Source: SAR92 bacterium BACL16 MAG-120619-bin48
Lineage (GTDB): Bacteria > Pseudomonadota > Gammaproteobacteria > Pseudomonadales > Porticoccaceae
Direction: 5' to 3'
Assembly (NCBI GenBank): GCA_001438605.1
Contig: LIDE01000018.1
Location: 1-64,000 of the forward strand
DNA length: 64,000 nt
The notes under the pieces are model-generated. The model did not search any database. It was given only the letters and a program-made list of their open reading frames with translations, and was not told the origin of the DNA. The position numbers were made by a program, and so were the translations under genes. Positions 53,271-62,334 of this stretch are shown here, in pieces. Positions within the stretch are counted from its first letter, which is position 1, and every line of letters starts with the position of its first letter.

Positions 53271-54974
53271 CTAATTGGGAATTGAAATACCTGCGGTAGC
53301 AGTTTCATTAATGACATACTGATTACCGTCAGCGATCAAGACAAATAACCGGCTTACCACCCCCGCGGGGCCTTGCAAGCTGCTCGCATTCACTGTGAGA
53401 CTGGTTTGGTTTGCCGGCAAGTTCAGGCTACCATAGGTGGTGGCAATCCACGCGCCGCTGGCATCCATTCCACGCACTTCGTACAACACATCTAAGGCCG
53501 CACTACCAGCACTATTTCTAGACAATGTCACCGTGGCGCCTTGCGCAGCCGCAGTCACCTCGACCAGTTCCGTCAGAATACCCTTGGCCACTTTAAGCTT
53601 TACGGGGTTGATGCCGATCATGTAAACATTGTCGCCGTCGTACATACTGAAACTGGCGATATGAAAATTGCCTCGGCTGTCCCAAGAGTCATAGCCAGTA
53701 ATAAAGTTTTCGTTTGCTGCAACATCGTCGAGATCGCTTATTTTTGCTAACTCGTAGGAACTGCCTGTCGCGATATCATATTCATAAATCGCATTGGGCC
53801 TAGAACCGTCACTCAGCCCTATGTAGATTTTTTTCTCATCAGCCGAAAGCTGGAACACCCATGTCTTTAGCGACGCGGAGAAATCGGGGCGGCCCAAAAA
53901 TTTCCAGCTTGCAGACGCGTCATTAAACCGATAGATGTTCCCCTGATCATCACTGGTGTAGAGATTGGCGTGCGTTCGATCCCACTGACCCACTTCCATG
54001 GCATTCGGACCCTGCAACGCAAAATTAGGCAGTTCACCAAATCCGCTGACGGGATCGTAATACCAGACATGGTTAAATAGCGCTCGGGGCTCGCCTTGAT
54101 TCCACTGCGCTCTTGACGACCCGCCAGTGATATAGACACGCCCGCGAGAGTCAACCCACATAAAGCGATTGGTATAGAAAAAATTCGTCCATGCCGATGG
54201 TTTACCAAGCACCGTTGTCTGGGCCTTGGCGATGTCGTAACGCACGAGTTTGTTTTCAGGAATCGACATGCCATAGAGAAGATTATTACGCGGATCTTTT
54301 TGAATAGTCGCCAATTGCAATGTCGGCGAACCAACGCCATTGGGCTCTGTGGCGCTTAAATCGATAAATCTGTTTTCACTGATAGCGTAACCGTACCAAT
54401 GAAATCCTCTGGTGTTCAGGTAGCTGTTGTTCATGTCTGAACTGTCGAGGGTGGCGACATAAACGTGACCATTGTGGTTTATCGGTCTGGTATGAAACTT
54501 CTGTGCCGTTTCATTGGCCTGCCAATTGTTAGCCTCTTGCGACGCAGTGCGCGCGTCGCCTATCCAGCGCAGGCTGTTGTCCGCTTGGTACAAACGGTAG
54601 AGCATAGAATTGGTTTGATGATCGTGTCCGGATATATAAATTTCTCCCGTGGCATCAGAGCCAACGGCAAGCCAACACTGATCGGGGCGGTCTCCCTCAG
54701 GCGAATCGGGCAATTGCCAAATATGCACACCTTCTATTCGCCCTTCGCGAGGCATGTCATAGGGAACAGTAATGACCTCTGGCTCTTCGACGGGCTCCTC
54801 CACCACGGGCGGCACAGTCCCCGACGTATTCTCCTCCGGCACATCGACCGCTGAAGAGCCGCCTCCGCAGCCAGAGATCACTAAACCGCAGCAAATAATT
54901 AACGCATATTTGCAGGCAGTTTTTGCTTTGCAAAAGAGTGCGCTGCAACGAGAAAACACAGTAACCATTAACAT
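53271..54974 (-). CDS. Large lipoprotein with a probable beta-propeller
   Basis: A 567-residue lipoprotein that I do not recognise as a named family. The lipobox is ISGCG (about Cys36), then a Ser/Glu/Pro-rich linker (37-70). The rest consists of repeated four-stranded units with motifs such as SDATGEIYISGHD, WVDSRGRVYITGG, TSDDQGNIYRFND and SADEKKIYIGLSD, which suggest a seven- or six-bladed beta-propeller of NHL/SMP-30-like type. The C-terminal ~100 residues look like an immunoglobulin-type or fibronectin-like domain. The upstream start is uncertain by ~25 residues. Substrate or partner unknown. Confidence 0.75.
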   Translation of the reverse strand: MLMVTVFSRCSALFCKAKTACKYALIICCGLVISGCGGGSSAVDVPEENTSGTVPPVVEEPVEEPEVITVPYDMPREGRIEGVHIWQLPDSPEGDRPDQCWLAVGSDATGEIYISGHDHQTNSMLYRLYQADNSLRWIGDARTASQEANNWQANETAQKFHTRPINHNGHVYVATLDSSDMNNSYLNTRGFHWYGYAISENRFIDLSATEPNGVGSPTLQLATIQKDPRNNLLYGMSIPENKLVRYDIAKAQTTVLGKPSAWTNFFYTNRFMWVDSRGRVYITGGSSRAQWNQGEPRALFNHVWYYDPVSGFGELPNFALQGPNAMEVGQWDRTHANLYTSDDQGNIYRFNDASASWKFLGRPDFSASLKTWVFQLSADEKKIYIGLSDGSRPNAIYEYDIATGSSYELAKISDLDDVAANENFITGYDSWDSRGNFHIASFSMYDGDNVYMIGINPVKLKVAKGILTELVEVTAAAQGATVTLSRNSAGSAALDVLYEVRGMDASGAWIATTYGSLNLPANQTSLTVNASSLQGPAGVVSRLFVLIADGNQYVINETATAGISIPN

Positions 54975-55117
54975 ATTAATCCTTGAACACCAGAGTGTAT
55001 TGGTTTGAATACCTTACCCATGCAAGACTGCGGCAATCCGCTTACCTAAGCAAAAAGAATGCGTTCAATGGGTTCATGAGCACGCTTAAAAGAAGCGGGT
55101 GACTTCAAAAGAATAAA

Positions 55118-55142
55118 AAAAGCCTCATTTTCATGAGGCCTT
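55118..55142 (-). terminator. Terminator-like hairpin downstream of the ligase remnant
   Basis: GCCTCAT and ATGAGGC (55122-55139) pair around TTTC, with an A-run upstream that becomes a T-run on the minus strand. It follows the stop of the ligase remnant (55185) on the minus strand and probably once terminated that operon. Confidence 0.7.
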
Positions 55143-55184
55143 GGTGGACAGGCTAACTAACAAGCCGAGCAGCCTGTTAATCAT

Positions 55185-55363
55185 CTATACCGCTTGGCTA
55201 AAATCGACGAGCTTAGACTTATAGGTCTCTCGTGGCATAGAACCATAGTTGACCAGTTTAATATCAGAAGTTACTAATAGTCGCTCACGAATTTCACGCT
55301 TGATACTATTCGCTAAATCCGTTGGTGGCAACTCAATGTCGAGATGCGCGCGAGACGCATTTA
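55185..55363 (-). pseudogene. C-terminal remnant of a phenylacetate-CoA ligase-type AMP ligase
   Basis: The minus strand reads ...HLDIELPPTDLANSIKREIRERLLVTSDIKLVNYGSMPRETYKSKLVDFSQAV and then TAG (55187-55185). The pattern I-K-R-x-I-R-E-x-L-x-VTS-x-I-x-LV-x-YGS-x-PR-x-x-x-K-S-K-x-V-D matches the last ~55 residues of PaaK-like CoA ligases. The frame is open only back to a TGA near 55370, inside the end of the adjacent sugar dehydrogenase gene, and there is no upstream ligase sequence. It is a deletion scar. The minus-strand terminator at 55118 fits this gene's old end. Confidence 0.6.
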
Positions 55364-56506
55364 TTGGTCAACTTCACCGGTTGGCACTTCGGGATTTAAG
55401 CCCTTTGCGCTGACCCGTATCAACTTGCCATTCGCACCGTCAGTTGCAAGAATCACGCTACCATCGGGTGCCACTGCAACGTTGCGAATGCGACCAAACT
55501 CATTGAACAAGACCTCTTCGTTCACAGCCTTGTTGTCCTGAATTTCAACACGCCTAACATCGCCGGGAACCATGGCAGCAATCAACAAACTGCCCTTCCA
55601 CTGTGGAAACATATCTGCGTTATAAAGCGTCATGCCAGCGGGCGCGATTGATGGAACCCAGTACTTTATCGGCTGCTCCATACCGGCTTGCTCGGTAAAC
55701 GGCGAAATCATTGCACCGCTATAATCGACACCATAGGTGATGGCCGACCAACCATAGTTGTCTCCCGGCCTAATCACGTTGAGCTCATCGCCGCCCTTGG
55801 GGCCGTGCTCGTGCTCGTACACGGTGCCGTCATCGGCAATCACTAATCCTTGTAAATTTCTGTGGCCGTAAGACCAAATCTCCGGCAGCGCACCGGGCGT
55901 GTTTCTGAAGGGATTATCCTCTGGAACACTGCCATCACTGTTAATCCGCAAAATCTTGCCAAAATGGTTATCTAACGCCTGCGCCATCTCGCGATAATTG
56001 AAACCGTCTCCCGACGTAATCAGCAAGGTCCCATCAGCTAAAAACGCTAACCGAGCACCGTAGTGCGCCGCAGTTTTGCGAGGAGGGTCAGATTGAAAAA
56101 TGGTTTTGTGATCGACAAGCGTATTGTCATCGAGACGCGCTTGAATAACATTCAGGCGGTTGAGTTTTGGCAAATCTGTATCAGCAGCTGAAAATGACAG
56201 ATACAACAATCCATTTTCTGCAAAGTTAGGATCCAACAACACTTCCGACAACCCGCCCTGCCCCGCGTACATTACTGCCGGCACTCCGGCAATAGGCGCA
56301 GGGTTTAAAACGCCGTTAGACAAGCGCCGGAGATTTCCCGACAACTCAGTCAGTAATATTTCCTCATTAGAGATAAATGCCATGCCCCACGGATGGTCTA
56401 ACCCCTCTGCAAGAACGTCAACCTGAATACTGTCGTCACTGCTCGCTGCCAAACCACTGCAAAAAAATAAGCTCGCCCACAAAAATCGCACATTAGTTAA
56501 TTTCAT
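55361..56506 (-). CDS. PQQ-dependent sugar dehydrogenase family protein
   Basis: A 381-residue exported beta-propeller of the soluble aldose dehydrogenase (YliI/Asd) type. Signal peptide ~residues 5-22; then WGMAFISNEEILLTEL, the conserved GDG in LLITSGDGFNYREMAQALDNHFGKILRIN, the EHGPKGGDELNVI calcium/PQQ segment, and NYGWSAITYG. It may oxidise sugars with PQQ and pass electrons to the chain, but no pqq genes are nearby. ATG 56506 has GGAGG 5 nt upstream; it lies inside the end of the preceding gene (14-bp overlap), so both are co-translated. Confidence 0.9.
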   Translation of the reverse strand: MKLTNVRFLWASLFFCSGLAASSDDSIQVDVLAEGLDHPWGMAFISNEEILLTELSGNLRRLSNGVLNPAPIAGVPAVMYAGQGGLSEVLLDPNFAENGLLYLSFSAADTDLPKLNRLNVIQARLDDNTLVDHKTIFQSDPPRKTAAHYGARLAFLADGTLLITSGDGFNYREMAQALDNHFGKILRINSDGSVPEDNPFRNTPGALPEIWSYGHRNLQGLVIADDGTVYEHEHGPKGGDELNVIRPGDNYGWSAITYGVDYSGAMISPFTEQAGMEQPIKYWVPSIAPAGMTLYNADMFPQWKGSLLIAAMVPGDVRRVEIQDNKAVNEEVLFNEFGRIRNVAVAPDGSVILATDGANGKLIRVSAKGLNPEVPTGEVDQ

Positions 56507-56954
56507 TAGAACCTCCACTGCGAGGGTGGCCACCAAAATAGTAGCCAGCAATCATTCCAGCAAAAACAAGATAAGCCTTACCCGCCAATGTGCGAGCGCC
56601 GGCAATTAAATCTAGGTGATAAAAAGCCAAGGGCATTAAAACCACTATGGCGAGCAAAGCGACACCACCAGCCAAGGCGTAAAGATAGGTTTTCTTCATC
56701 CCACTCCAAATGGAAATCACCCGCGCCGTGACAAAAGCGACGAGCAGCCCAACAAAAATCAGGCCAATAGCCGGAAAGGCGCCTCTGAAATTCATGCCGA
56801 CCAAATCAGTGGTAATGCTTGAGACAACAACACCCAAATCCACAGGCATATTAATGCTGTTGAGCCAGATAAGATTGGTTATGGTGGTGTGGGTGACCAG
56901 TAAAAACGTGGCGATCGCCAGTGATGTCAAAAATGCCTGTATCTGTTTTATCAT
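56493..56954 (-). CDS. Four-helix inner-membrane protein of unknown function
   Basis: A 153-residue protein with four clear hydrophobic segments (about residues 8-30, 60-85, 92-113, 125-145) and short polar loops. No catalytic motif is visible. Its stop overlaps the start of the PQQ-type dehydrogenase gene by 14 bp, which suggests a partner role, for instance membrane anchoring or electron transfer. I do not recognise the family. Confidence 0.72.
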   Translation of the reverse strand: MIKQIQAFLTSLAIATFLLVTHTTITNLIWLNSINMPVDLGVVVSSITTDLVGMNFRGAFPAIGLIFVGLLVAFVTARVISIWSGMKKTYLYALAGGVALLAIVVLMPLAFYHLDLIAGARTLAGKAYLVFAGMIAGYYFGGHPRSGGSNEIN

Positions 56955-57061
56955 CGTAGTGTGCCATTGAAGACAAAGTGTGCGCCGATCATCGCCAGTT
57001 TATGCGGCTATTTCAAGGTATAAATTTTCTTTATGAATCTCAGATTATCCCTACAAACGAC

Positions 57062-57101
57062 CTAAACCCGCGGTACTGGAATCTAAACCCGCGGTACTGG
57101 A
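57062..57101 (+). repeat. 19-bp direct repeat upstream of the membrane protein gene
   Basis: CTAAACCCGCGGTACTGGA occurs at 57062-57080 and 57083-57101, 2 bp apart and perfect. It lies between msrQ and the membrane protein gene and includes a CCGCGG palindrome. Possible binding site; no match recognised. Confidence 0.85.
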
Positions 57102-57132
57102 AATAGTTCAACACTTTTTCCGTTGCATCCCG

Positions 57133-57759
57133 CTACGACTTGTTCAGGCTATGCTTTCGTCTTACCCAACTCTGCAGCTTGTGACGGCGCAAGGCCATTA
57201 AAGCAACATAGACCGAAGCGTAAAGTAGCGGCTCGACAATCTCGGATTTCACCGACCAATAAAAGTGAATCACGACCAACAATGCGATCAGATAGCTAAA
57301 GTTGTGCAGCGTCTGCCAGCGCTCTCGCATCTTGCGCCGTATCTTGTGTGTAGAGGTAGCTGCCAGCGCCAAAAGCAACAAAAATGCTGCCATACCCACC
57401 GTGATATAGGGTCGCTTAAACACTTCATCGACAAAGAGCTGCAGATCAAACTGCACTTCAAAAAACAAAAAATTCAGCACATGGCATAACCCGTAGACAA
57501 ACGCATAAAGCCCAATCATACGCCTGAACTGAATCAAAAAAGCCATCTGCAATTTCTTAGCAAGCGGGCTTAAAAGTAGACTTAACAACAATAAATTAAG
57601 CGCACCAATACCAGTAAAATGAATAACCGCCTCTACAGGATCGCCGCCTAAGCGATCTTGGAAAGCCGCGTAATAGAGACTGATGAGGGGATACAGCGCC
57701 GCAAAATGCACTAGCGCCTTGAGAATGGGAATCCACTTTCGTGGGACCTTTATGGCCAT
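57133..57759 (-). CDS. msrQ: Methionine sulfoxide reductase heme-binding subunit MsrQ
   Basis: A 208-residue, six-helix membrane cytochrome b. The FRRMIGLYAFVYGLCHVLNFLFFE segment and the later WQTLHNFSYLIALLVVIHFYW segment hold the histidines expected for heme binding in MsrQ. It draws electrons from the quinone pool to MsrP. It starts 4 bp after the msrP stop, so both are co-translated. Function follows directly from homology and pairing. Confidence 0.92.
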   Translation of the reverse strand: MAIKVPRKWIPILKALVHFAALYPLISLYYAAFQDRLGGDPVEAVIHFTGIGALNLLLLSLLLSPLAKKLQMAFLIQFRRMIGLYAFVYGLCHVLNFLFFEVQFDLQLFVDEVFKRPYITVGMAAFLLLLALAATSTHKIRRKMRERWQTLHNFSYLIALLVVIHFYWSVKSEIVEPLLYASVYVALMALRRHKLQSWVRRKHSLNKS

Positions 57760-57763
57760 GACG

Positions 57764-58774
57764 CTAGTAATATTTTCTCAGGTTCATGCCACGATACATC
57801 TCGGCGACTTGCTCACCGTAGCCGTTAAAAGGCAGCGTAGGAATTCGATTTTGTGCAAAAAGGCCGCCGCTAGTAATGCGCCGTTCACTGGCCTGACTCC
57901 ACCGCGGATGATCGACCGCTGGGTTCACATTGGCGTAAAACCCATACTCGTTCGGCGCTAGAATATTCCACGTCGTTGGGGGCCTTCTCTCGACAAACTT
58001 AATGCCAACAATCGACTTTATACTTTTAAACCCGTATTTCCACGGCACGACTAACCGAACCGGCGCGCCGTTCTGAGGAGGCAAGGTTTTACCGTAGAGA
58101 CCAACGCTCATCAGCGCCAGAGGGTTCATCGCCTCATCGATGCGCAATCCTTCGATATACGGATAATCGATACCGCCGCCCAGACGGCGACTTTTTTGCC
58201 CCGGCATCTGATCGGGGTCATAGAGTGTTTCAAAAGCTAGGTACTTCGCCCGTGATGTTGGCTTTGCCTTTTTTACTAACTCCGCCAAGGAAAACCCAAT
58301 CCAAGGAACCACCATCGACCAAGCCTCAACACAGCGAAGCCGGTAAATACGCTCTTCCAAAGAGAACGTTGTATGAAGGTCGTCATAATCAAGGGTATAA
58401 GGATTTTCCACTTCACCGGAAATCTTTAACTGCCAAGGATTCACTTTAAACGATTGGGCCAGCTCGGCAGGCTGATGCTTTTCAACACCAAATTCGTAAA
58501 AATTATTGTGACCGGTGATCTTAGCTTCTGGCGTCAGTTCCTCCGCAGACGCACCCGCAGGGCTGTAGTCGAGGGCAGACTGTTGAAACAAATTCGATTG
58601 TGGCTGTTCACCAAAGATATCCAAAATCCCCGCACTCGCTGCCGATGATGCCAGCAAACTACCCGCGCCGAAAAAACCCATCGCTTTAATAATTTCGCGT
58701 CGACCGAGATAAATACGCTCATCGGTTACATCAGATTCTTTACAGTCGCTTGGAGAAATTCTCTTAATCAACAT
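57764..58774 (-). CDS. msrP: Periplasmic methionine sulfoxide reductase MsrP
   Basis: A 336-residue molybdopterin enzyme. The twin-arginine signal is [12 protein letters not shown] (Arg25-Arg26), so the folded protein is exported by Tat. The Mo-ligating cysteine is Cys148 in [15 protein letters not shown]. It reduces methionine sulfoxide in periplasmic proteins, repairing oxidative damage, with electrons from MsrQ. The Tat motif, cysteine and neighbouring msrQ make this call firm. Confidence 0.94.
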   Translation of the reverse strand: MLIKRISPSDCKESDVTDERIYLGRREIIKAMGFFGAGSLLASSAASAGILDIFGEQPQSNLFQQSALDYSPAGASAEELTPEAKITGHNNFYEFGVEKHQPAELAQSFKVNPWQLKISGEVENPYTLDYDDLHTTFSLEERIYRLRCVEAWSMVVPWIGFSLAELVKKAKPTSRAKYLAFETLYDPDQMPGQKSRRLGGGIDYPYIEGLRIDEAMNPLALMSVGLYGKTLPPQNGAPVRLVVPWKYGFKSIKSIVGIKFVERRPPTTWNILAPNEYGFYANVNPAVDHPRWSQASERRITSGGLFAQNRIPTLPFNGYGEQVAEMYRGMNLRKYY

Positions 58775-58921
58775 AGTGGCATACCCCTGTGGCTTTGTTC
58801 AGTTAGGTTAACCTCTAACAGGACTAGGCGCTAGGGGGTCAATTTTCACTGCGTAGCCACACACGGATTCGTGAATGATGTAATCACCAAAAAAATAAAC
58901 GAGAAATCATTCAAGGCACTC

Positions 58922-60262
58922 TTACCGTTGCTTGAATACTTCACCGCCCTTCATGACAAAATCTACCGATTCAAGGACACTGATATCGGCCAATGGGTCA
59001 CCGCGAACAGCGACGATATCGGCGTGATATCCAGCGGCAATTCGGCCCAGCTCATCACTGACCCGCAGTAGTTCTGCCGCATTCACAGTAGCCGACTGAA
59101 TAGCGGCCATCGGCGGCATACCTGCCGCAACCATGAAGGTGAACTCTTTGCCGTTTGCACCATGGGGCGAGACCCCCGCATCAGTTCCAAAAGCAATCTT
59201 AACGCCATAGCGATAGGCCCTGCCGAAAGTAGCACTAATTTGCGGCCCAATAGCCGCAGCCTTTGGCCGCACGACCGCAGGCAACTTGCCCTCTTGCGTG
59301 GCTAGCTCAGCAACCCACTCTCCCGCTGAAATAGTCGGCACGTACCATGTGCCCTTGCGTTTCATGAGTTTCATGGCCTCTTCGTCCATGTAGGTGCCAT
59401 GCTCGACTGAATCGACACCAGCTCGGATCGCGCGCTTCATTCCTTCAGCACCGTGAGCGTGCACAGCCACGACATAGTTGTAGTCTTTTGCCGCAGCCAT
59501 CACAGCCTCGAGTTCGTTTTCGGTAAACTGTGGGTTGTCACCACTTTTGGCCAGCGACAGAACACCGCCCGTCACGGTCAGTTTGACTACGTCGCTGCCA
59601 TCTTTGTAACGCTGACGCACGGCCTTGTAGGCCTCCTCTGAACCATTCATGACACCGTCTTTCGGACCCGGATCACCGCGCAAATCTTCTCGAATACCGT
59701 TGGTCGGATCGCCGTGGCCGCCAGTGGTTGCAATAGCTTTACCTGCCGCATAAATACGCGGGCCGACAACATAGCCGCGATTAATCGCATTGCGCAGCGC
59801 AAAGCTCGCCTCAATATCCCCCGAACCCAAGTCACGCACGGTGGTAAAGCCCGCCTCTAATGTGCGTTTGGCATAAACAGTAGACTGCAATGCAACGTCG
59901 GCAGAGTTCATGTAAAAATTAGCGCTGTAGCTTGTGGGCGGGTTTAACTCACCGTCTAGGTGTACATGCATGTCCATAAAACCCGGCATGACAGTAGCGT
60001 CTTTTAAATCAATTACCGTGGCCGATGCTCTCTCGACAAAACCCGATTCGACTGCAGTAATACGACCGTTATCGATAATGATGGACTGTTCATTAAGCAC
60101 TTTCCCCTCGACAACATCGATTAGCTGTCCCGCATGAATCACCGTGGTTGCTTGGCTAACCAAGCTGACGCTGGCAAGTATGGCTGCGGTCAGCAACTGA
60201 ATGTACTTATCCACGAGAGAGATTCTGCTCAGCTTTTTAGATGTGGTATTGGTTGTTTTCAT
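58922..60262 (-). CDS. Exported amidohydrolase, Xaa-Pro/Arg dipeptidase-like
   Basis: A 446-residue amidohydrolase with a hydrophobic signal (about residues 20-39). Metal motifs are complete: [13 protein letters not shown] (His99, His101), the carboxylated lysine region [31 protein letters not shown] and [12 protein letters not shown]. The two-zinc arrangement matches secreted dipeptidase-like amidohydrolases (Sgx9260 type), which hydrolyse Xaa-Arg/Lys/Pro-type dipeptides or N-acyl amino acids. It is a complete counterpart to the degenerate protein at 10801-12042. Confidence 0.88.
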   Translation of the reverse strand: MKTTNTTSKKLSRISLVDKYIQLLTAAILASVSLVSQATTVIHAGQLIDVVEGKVLNEQSIIIDNGRITAVESGFVERASATVIDLKDATVMPGFMDMHVHLDGELNPPTSYSANFYMNSADVALQSTVYAKRTLEAGFTTVRDLGSGDIEASFALRNAINRGYVVGPRIYAAGKAIATTGGHGDPTNGIREDLRGDPGPKDGVMNGSEEAYKAVRQRYKDGSDVVKLTVTGGVLSLAKSGDNPQFTENELEAVMAAAKDYNYVVAVHAHGAEGMKRAIRAGVDSVEHGTYMDEEAMKLMKRKGTWYVPTISAGEWVAELATQEGKLPAVVRPKAAAIGPQISATFGRAYRYGVKIAFGTDAGVSPHGANGKEFTFMVAAGMPPMAAIQSATVNAAELLRVSDELGRIAAGYHADIVAVRGDPLADISVLESVDFVMKGGEVFKQR

Positions 60263-60776
60263 AGTTATTAGTCCAATTTAGCTGTTGCTTGTGGAGGGGT
60301 GCGCGATGCTGATTACACGTACTCGTTATTATTAATTTTTAGGGATGTTACTGACGCTGGTCCGACGCGACGTTTATTCAGCGTCAGAATTCGACGCAAA
60401 ATTCATGCTGCCTTTATCTGCATATTGGCTGTATATTGGCTGTATATTGGCTGTATATTTGATCAATAAGCCGCGCCTACCAAACAACCGTCCCGAGATC
60501 CATAGCGCAGGTCATAATATTCGTTTTACTATGAAATATCATTATCGCGGTGGTTGCAACATTGAAGTATTGTCCAGTAGCCAGCGACAGCGGCCCGACA
60601 AAGGAGCCGAAAAAAACATAAAACTGCGCATTGTTTTACCTATTACCCTTATTGCCTATTGGCATTGACGATGCCATTATTTTCAATAATGCCCAGGAAT
60701 CAAGAACACGCTGAAGTTTAGGTGTCTAACCTGTTTTCTAGGGCGAAAGTCCTCCCTTTTTTTGGAAGATGAGTTT
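60263..60776. other. Intergenic region with 11-bp repeats, no gene
   Basis: About 514 bp without a credible gene. A 107-codon frame at 60345 has no family resemblance or ribosome site. ATTGGCTGTAT is repeated three times at 60424-60456. A CATTATT/AATAATG hairpin lies near 60673. A GGGC-GAAA-GTCC hairpin about 30 bp before the hypothetical gene at 60777 might be a structured leader. Confidence 0.7.
60424..60456 (+). repeat. 11-bp repeats x3
   Basis: ATTGGCTGTAT occurs three times in a row without mismatch at 60424-60434, 60435-60445 and 60446-60456, followed by a partial unit. AT-rich and about one helical turn per unit, 320 bp before the next gene. Confidence 0.9.
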
Positions 60777-61472
60777 ATGAAAAAATGGTTACTAAGAATT
60801 TTCACGGTCCTAGCGATACTATTGCTAGCTGCATTTTGGCAGCTGTATTTTTCAGATCGCCCACCACTGATGACAGACCCAACCACATTGGCAGGCGATG
60901 GCACCACCATTAATTATTGTGAATTACCCACACTCGACAATAGCGGAAAAATGGCTGCCGAAATCGCCAAGGGCAACACGCCGGGCTGTGGCTACGATCA
61001 TTTTCCTTTACCTATTTTGGCTGAGTGCACAGAACCGTTACCGGAAGAAGCCGATGATATTCGCGGCTTATGGATTGGCGTTAAAGGCGAGCACACCGGA
61101 CACGTGGAACGAGTAGAACAGTGTGGCTCGCGTGTAGTGATTACGACATCGGGAATTATTCATGACAGCGGCCCTAATCTCAGCGCCGATGTTATCGGTT
61201 TAAATTCTAACGATACCGAGGGTTCTGTGCTCTTTATTGTTGGAGATAAAGAATACTGTGGCCGAACCTCTGCCAGTATGACGTGGAATCAAAAGGTATT
61301 GGATTTCAATGTTTTCGGCTGGGGCCCGGTGGTGGTTAGACGGTATATGGAGGGCGAGCAGTTAGTATGGGAATATGTCGATGGCACGACGACCCATATG
61401 GATCGCATTTGTCAGCTGCCAGAAGAGCATAAAATTCCTGCCAGACGAGGTCGGCATATTCAGATTTTTTAG
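60777..61472 (+). CDS. Membrane-anchored hypothetical protein
   Basis: A 231-residue protein that I do not recognise. An N-terminal anchor (WLLRIFTVLAILLLAAFWQLYF, residues 3-24) is followed by a soluble periplasmic region with six cysteines (in NYCEL, PGCGYD, AECTEP, EQCGSR, KEYCGR and DRICQL), likely forming disulfides, and beta-strand-rich sequence with an RGLWIGVKGEHTGHVERV core. ATG 60777 is preferred because it begins the anchor and has GGAAGA upstream; a TTG at 60762 is possible. Confidence 0.7.
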   Translation: MKKWLLRIFTVLAILLLAAFWQLYFSDRPPLMTDPTTLAGDGTTINYCELPTLDNSGKMAAEIAKGNTPGCGYDHFPLPILAECTEPLPEEADDIRGLWIGVKGEHTGHVERVEQCGSRVVITTSGIIHDSGPNLSADVIGLNSNDTEGSVLFIVGDKEYCGRTSASMTWNQKVLDFNVFGWGPVVVRRYMEGEQLVWEYVDGTTTHMDRICQLPEEHKIPARRGRHIQIF

Positions 61473-61560
61473 TGGCATCTTTTTTTCTGCATGAACCATC
61501 GGATTTCACAATATCTAATGAATTTTACCGCCTTTTGACAACTCTATTATTTTTTATGAA

Positions 61561-61776
61561 ATGCGAGGCTACGATGACGATAATAATGCAGTTGTGGAAA
61601 ACCATGCAGAGCAGGAATTTACCAAAAAGCTGATATCCGTCGAGCGCATTCAATCTATCACTGAAGAATATATTTTAGTCACGTCCTCCCATGATCGCGA
61701 TATGTACTGGGAGTATGACTGTACAATGCAGGAGCTCGCCATCAGATTGTCAAAGTCCGGCATGATCATGGTCTGA
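61561..61776 (+). CDS. Small hypothetical protein
   Basis: A 71-residue acidic protein (MRGYDDDNNAVVENHAEQ... ISVERIQSITEEYILVTSSHDRDMYWEYDCTMQELAIRLSKSG). Codon usage looks coding, but there is no good ribosome site and no family resemblance that I can name. It is 88 bp after the hypothetical membrane protein gene and may be a fragment of something larger. Confidence 0.4.
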   Translation: MRGYDDDNNAVVENHAEQEFTKKLISVERIQSITEEYILVTSSHDRDMYWEYDCTMQELAIRLSKSGMIMV

Positions 61777-61815
61777 CCAGCGAAGTTTGGGGTCGGAGTA
61801 AAAACCCCACCCACA

Positions 61816-62013
61816 TCAAACCGATCGTTGCCGGAACGCCGAAGGCGATTCTCCTGCCCAGCGCCGAAACGCCTTCCTGAAGTTCGATACATCACCATAA
61901 CCACAGCGGGAAGAGATCTCCTCAACAGTTACCTGTGTGTTGACCAGGTAACTGACAGCAATGGAGTAGCGCGTTTCGTCAAGCTGCTGCTTGAAGCTTG
62001 TCTGCTGCGCACT
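61816..62013 (-). pseudogene. C-terminal fragment of an AraC-family regulator
   Basis: The minus strand encodes SFKQQLDETRYSIAVSYLV, TVEEISSRCGYGDVSNFRKAF and RRWAGESPSAFRQRS, ending at TGA 61818-61816. This is the second half of an AraC/XylS DNA-binding domain, with both helices of the last HTH motif. Upstream of ~62013 the frame enters the terminator hairpin at 62016 and no further regulator sequence follows; an AraC protein of this type has ~300 residues. It is a remnant. Confidence 0.8.
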
Positions 62014-62015
62014 GC

Positions 62016-62055
62016 AAAAAAATCCCGTCGGATCTCAATCTGACGGGATTTTTTT
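62016..62055. terminator. Strong 14-bp terminator hairpin at the AraC remnant edge
   Basis: AAAAAAATCCCGTC (62016-62029) pairs perfectly with GACGGGATTTTTTT (62042-62055) across a 12-nt loop. A- and T-runs on both flanks make it functional in both directions. It truncates the AraC remnant sequence exactly, so it came in with the rearrangement. Confidence 0.88.
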
Positions 62056-62186
62056 TGCCTACTCTTTTTTGCCTCCATTTCAGACGGGAGTTAAGTGGCA
62101 TCCTATTCTTCGTATCGCTGAGGTTAGTATTTTAGATTGCATACAGGCCATCTGGACATGGAGTAAGTCATGGCTGTCAATTCACA

Positions 62187-62231
62187 GCGCAGAAAACCAA
62201 TGATCTGTTCTTCAGTGAAACACTTATTCAT
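62187..62231 (-). mobile_element. 5' remnant of an IS3-family transposase orfA
   Basis: From ATG 62231 on the minus strand, the first 15 codons read MNKCFTEEQIIGFLR, matching the conserved start of IS3-family OrfA (FTEEQIIG-x-L). After FLR the family resemblance stops and the frame runs into unrelated sequence. A GGAGATTGG ribosome site and an AT-rich leader lie upstream, as in complete elements. No terminal repeats or OrfB were found. Confidence 0.6.
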
Positions 62232-62334
62232 TTCCAATCTCCTCGGTTATGGAATTGGACTCTAAAGCGGCGTGCTACTCAAATGCGGTGGGACGTCGGT
62301 GCTATTTAGTGCTTCGATAAGCTAAGACTGCTGT

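Noticed and set aside
60345-60668. A 107-codon frame in the gap before 60777
   Set aside because: It runs through the 11-bp repeats, has no family resemblance and no ribosome site.
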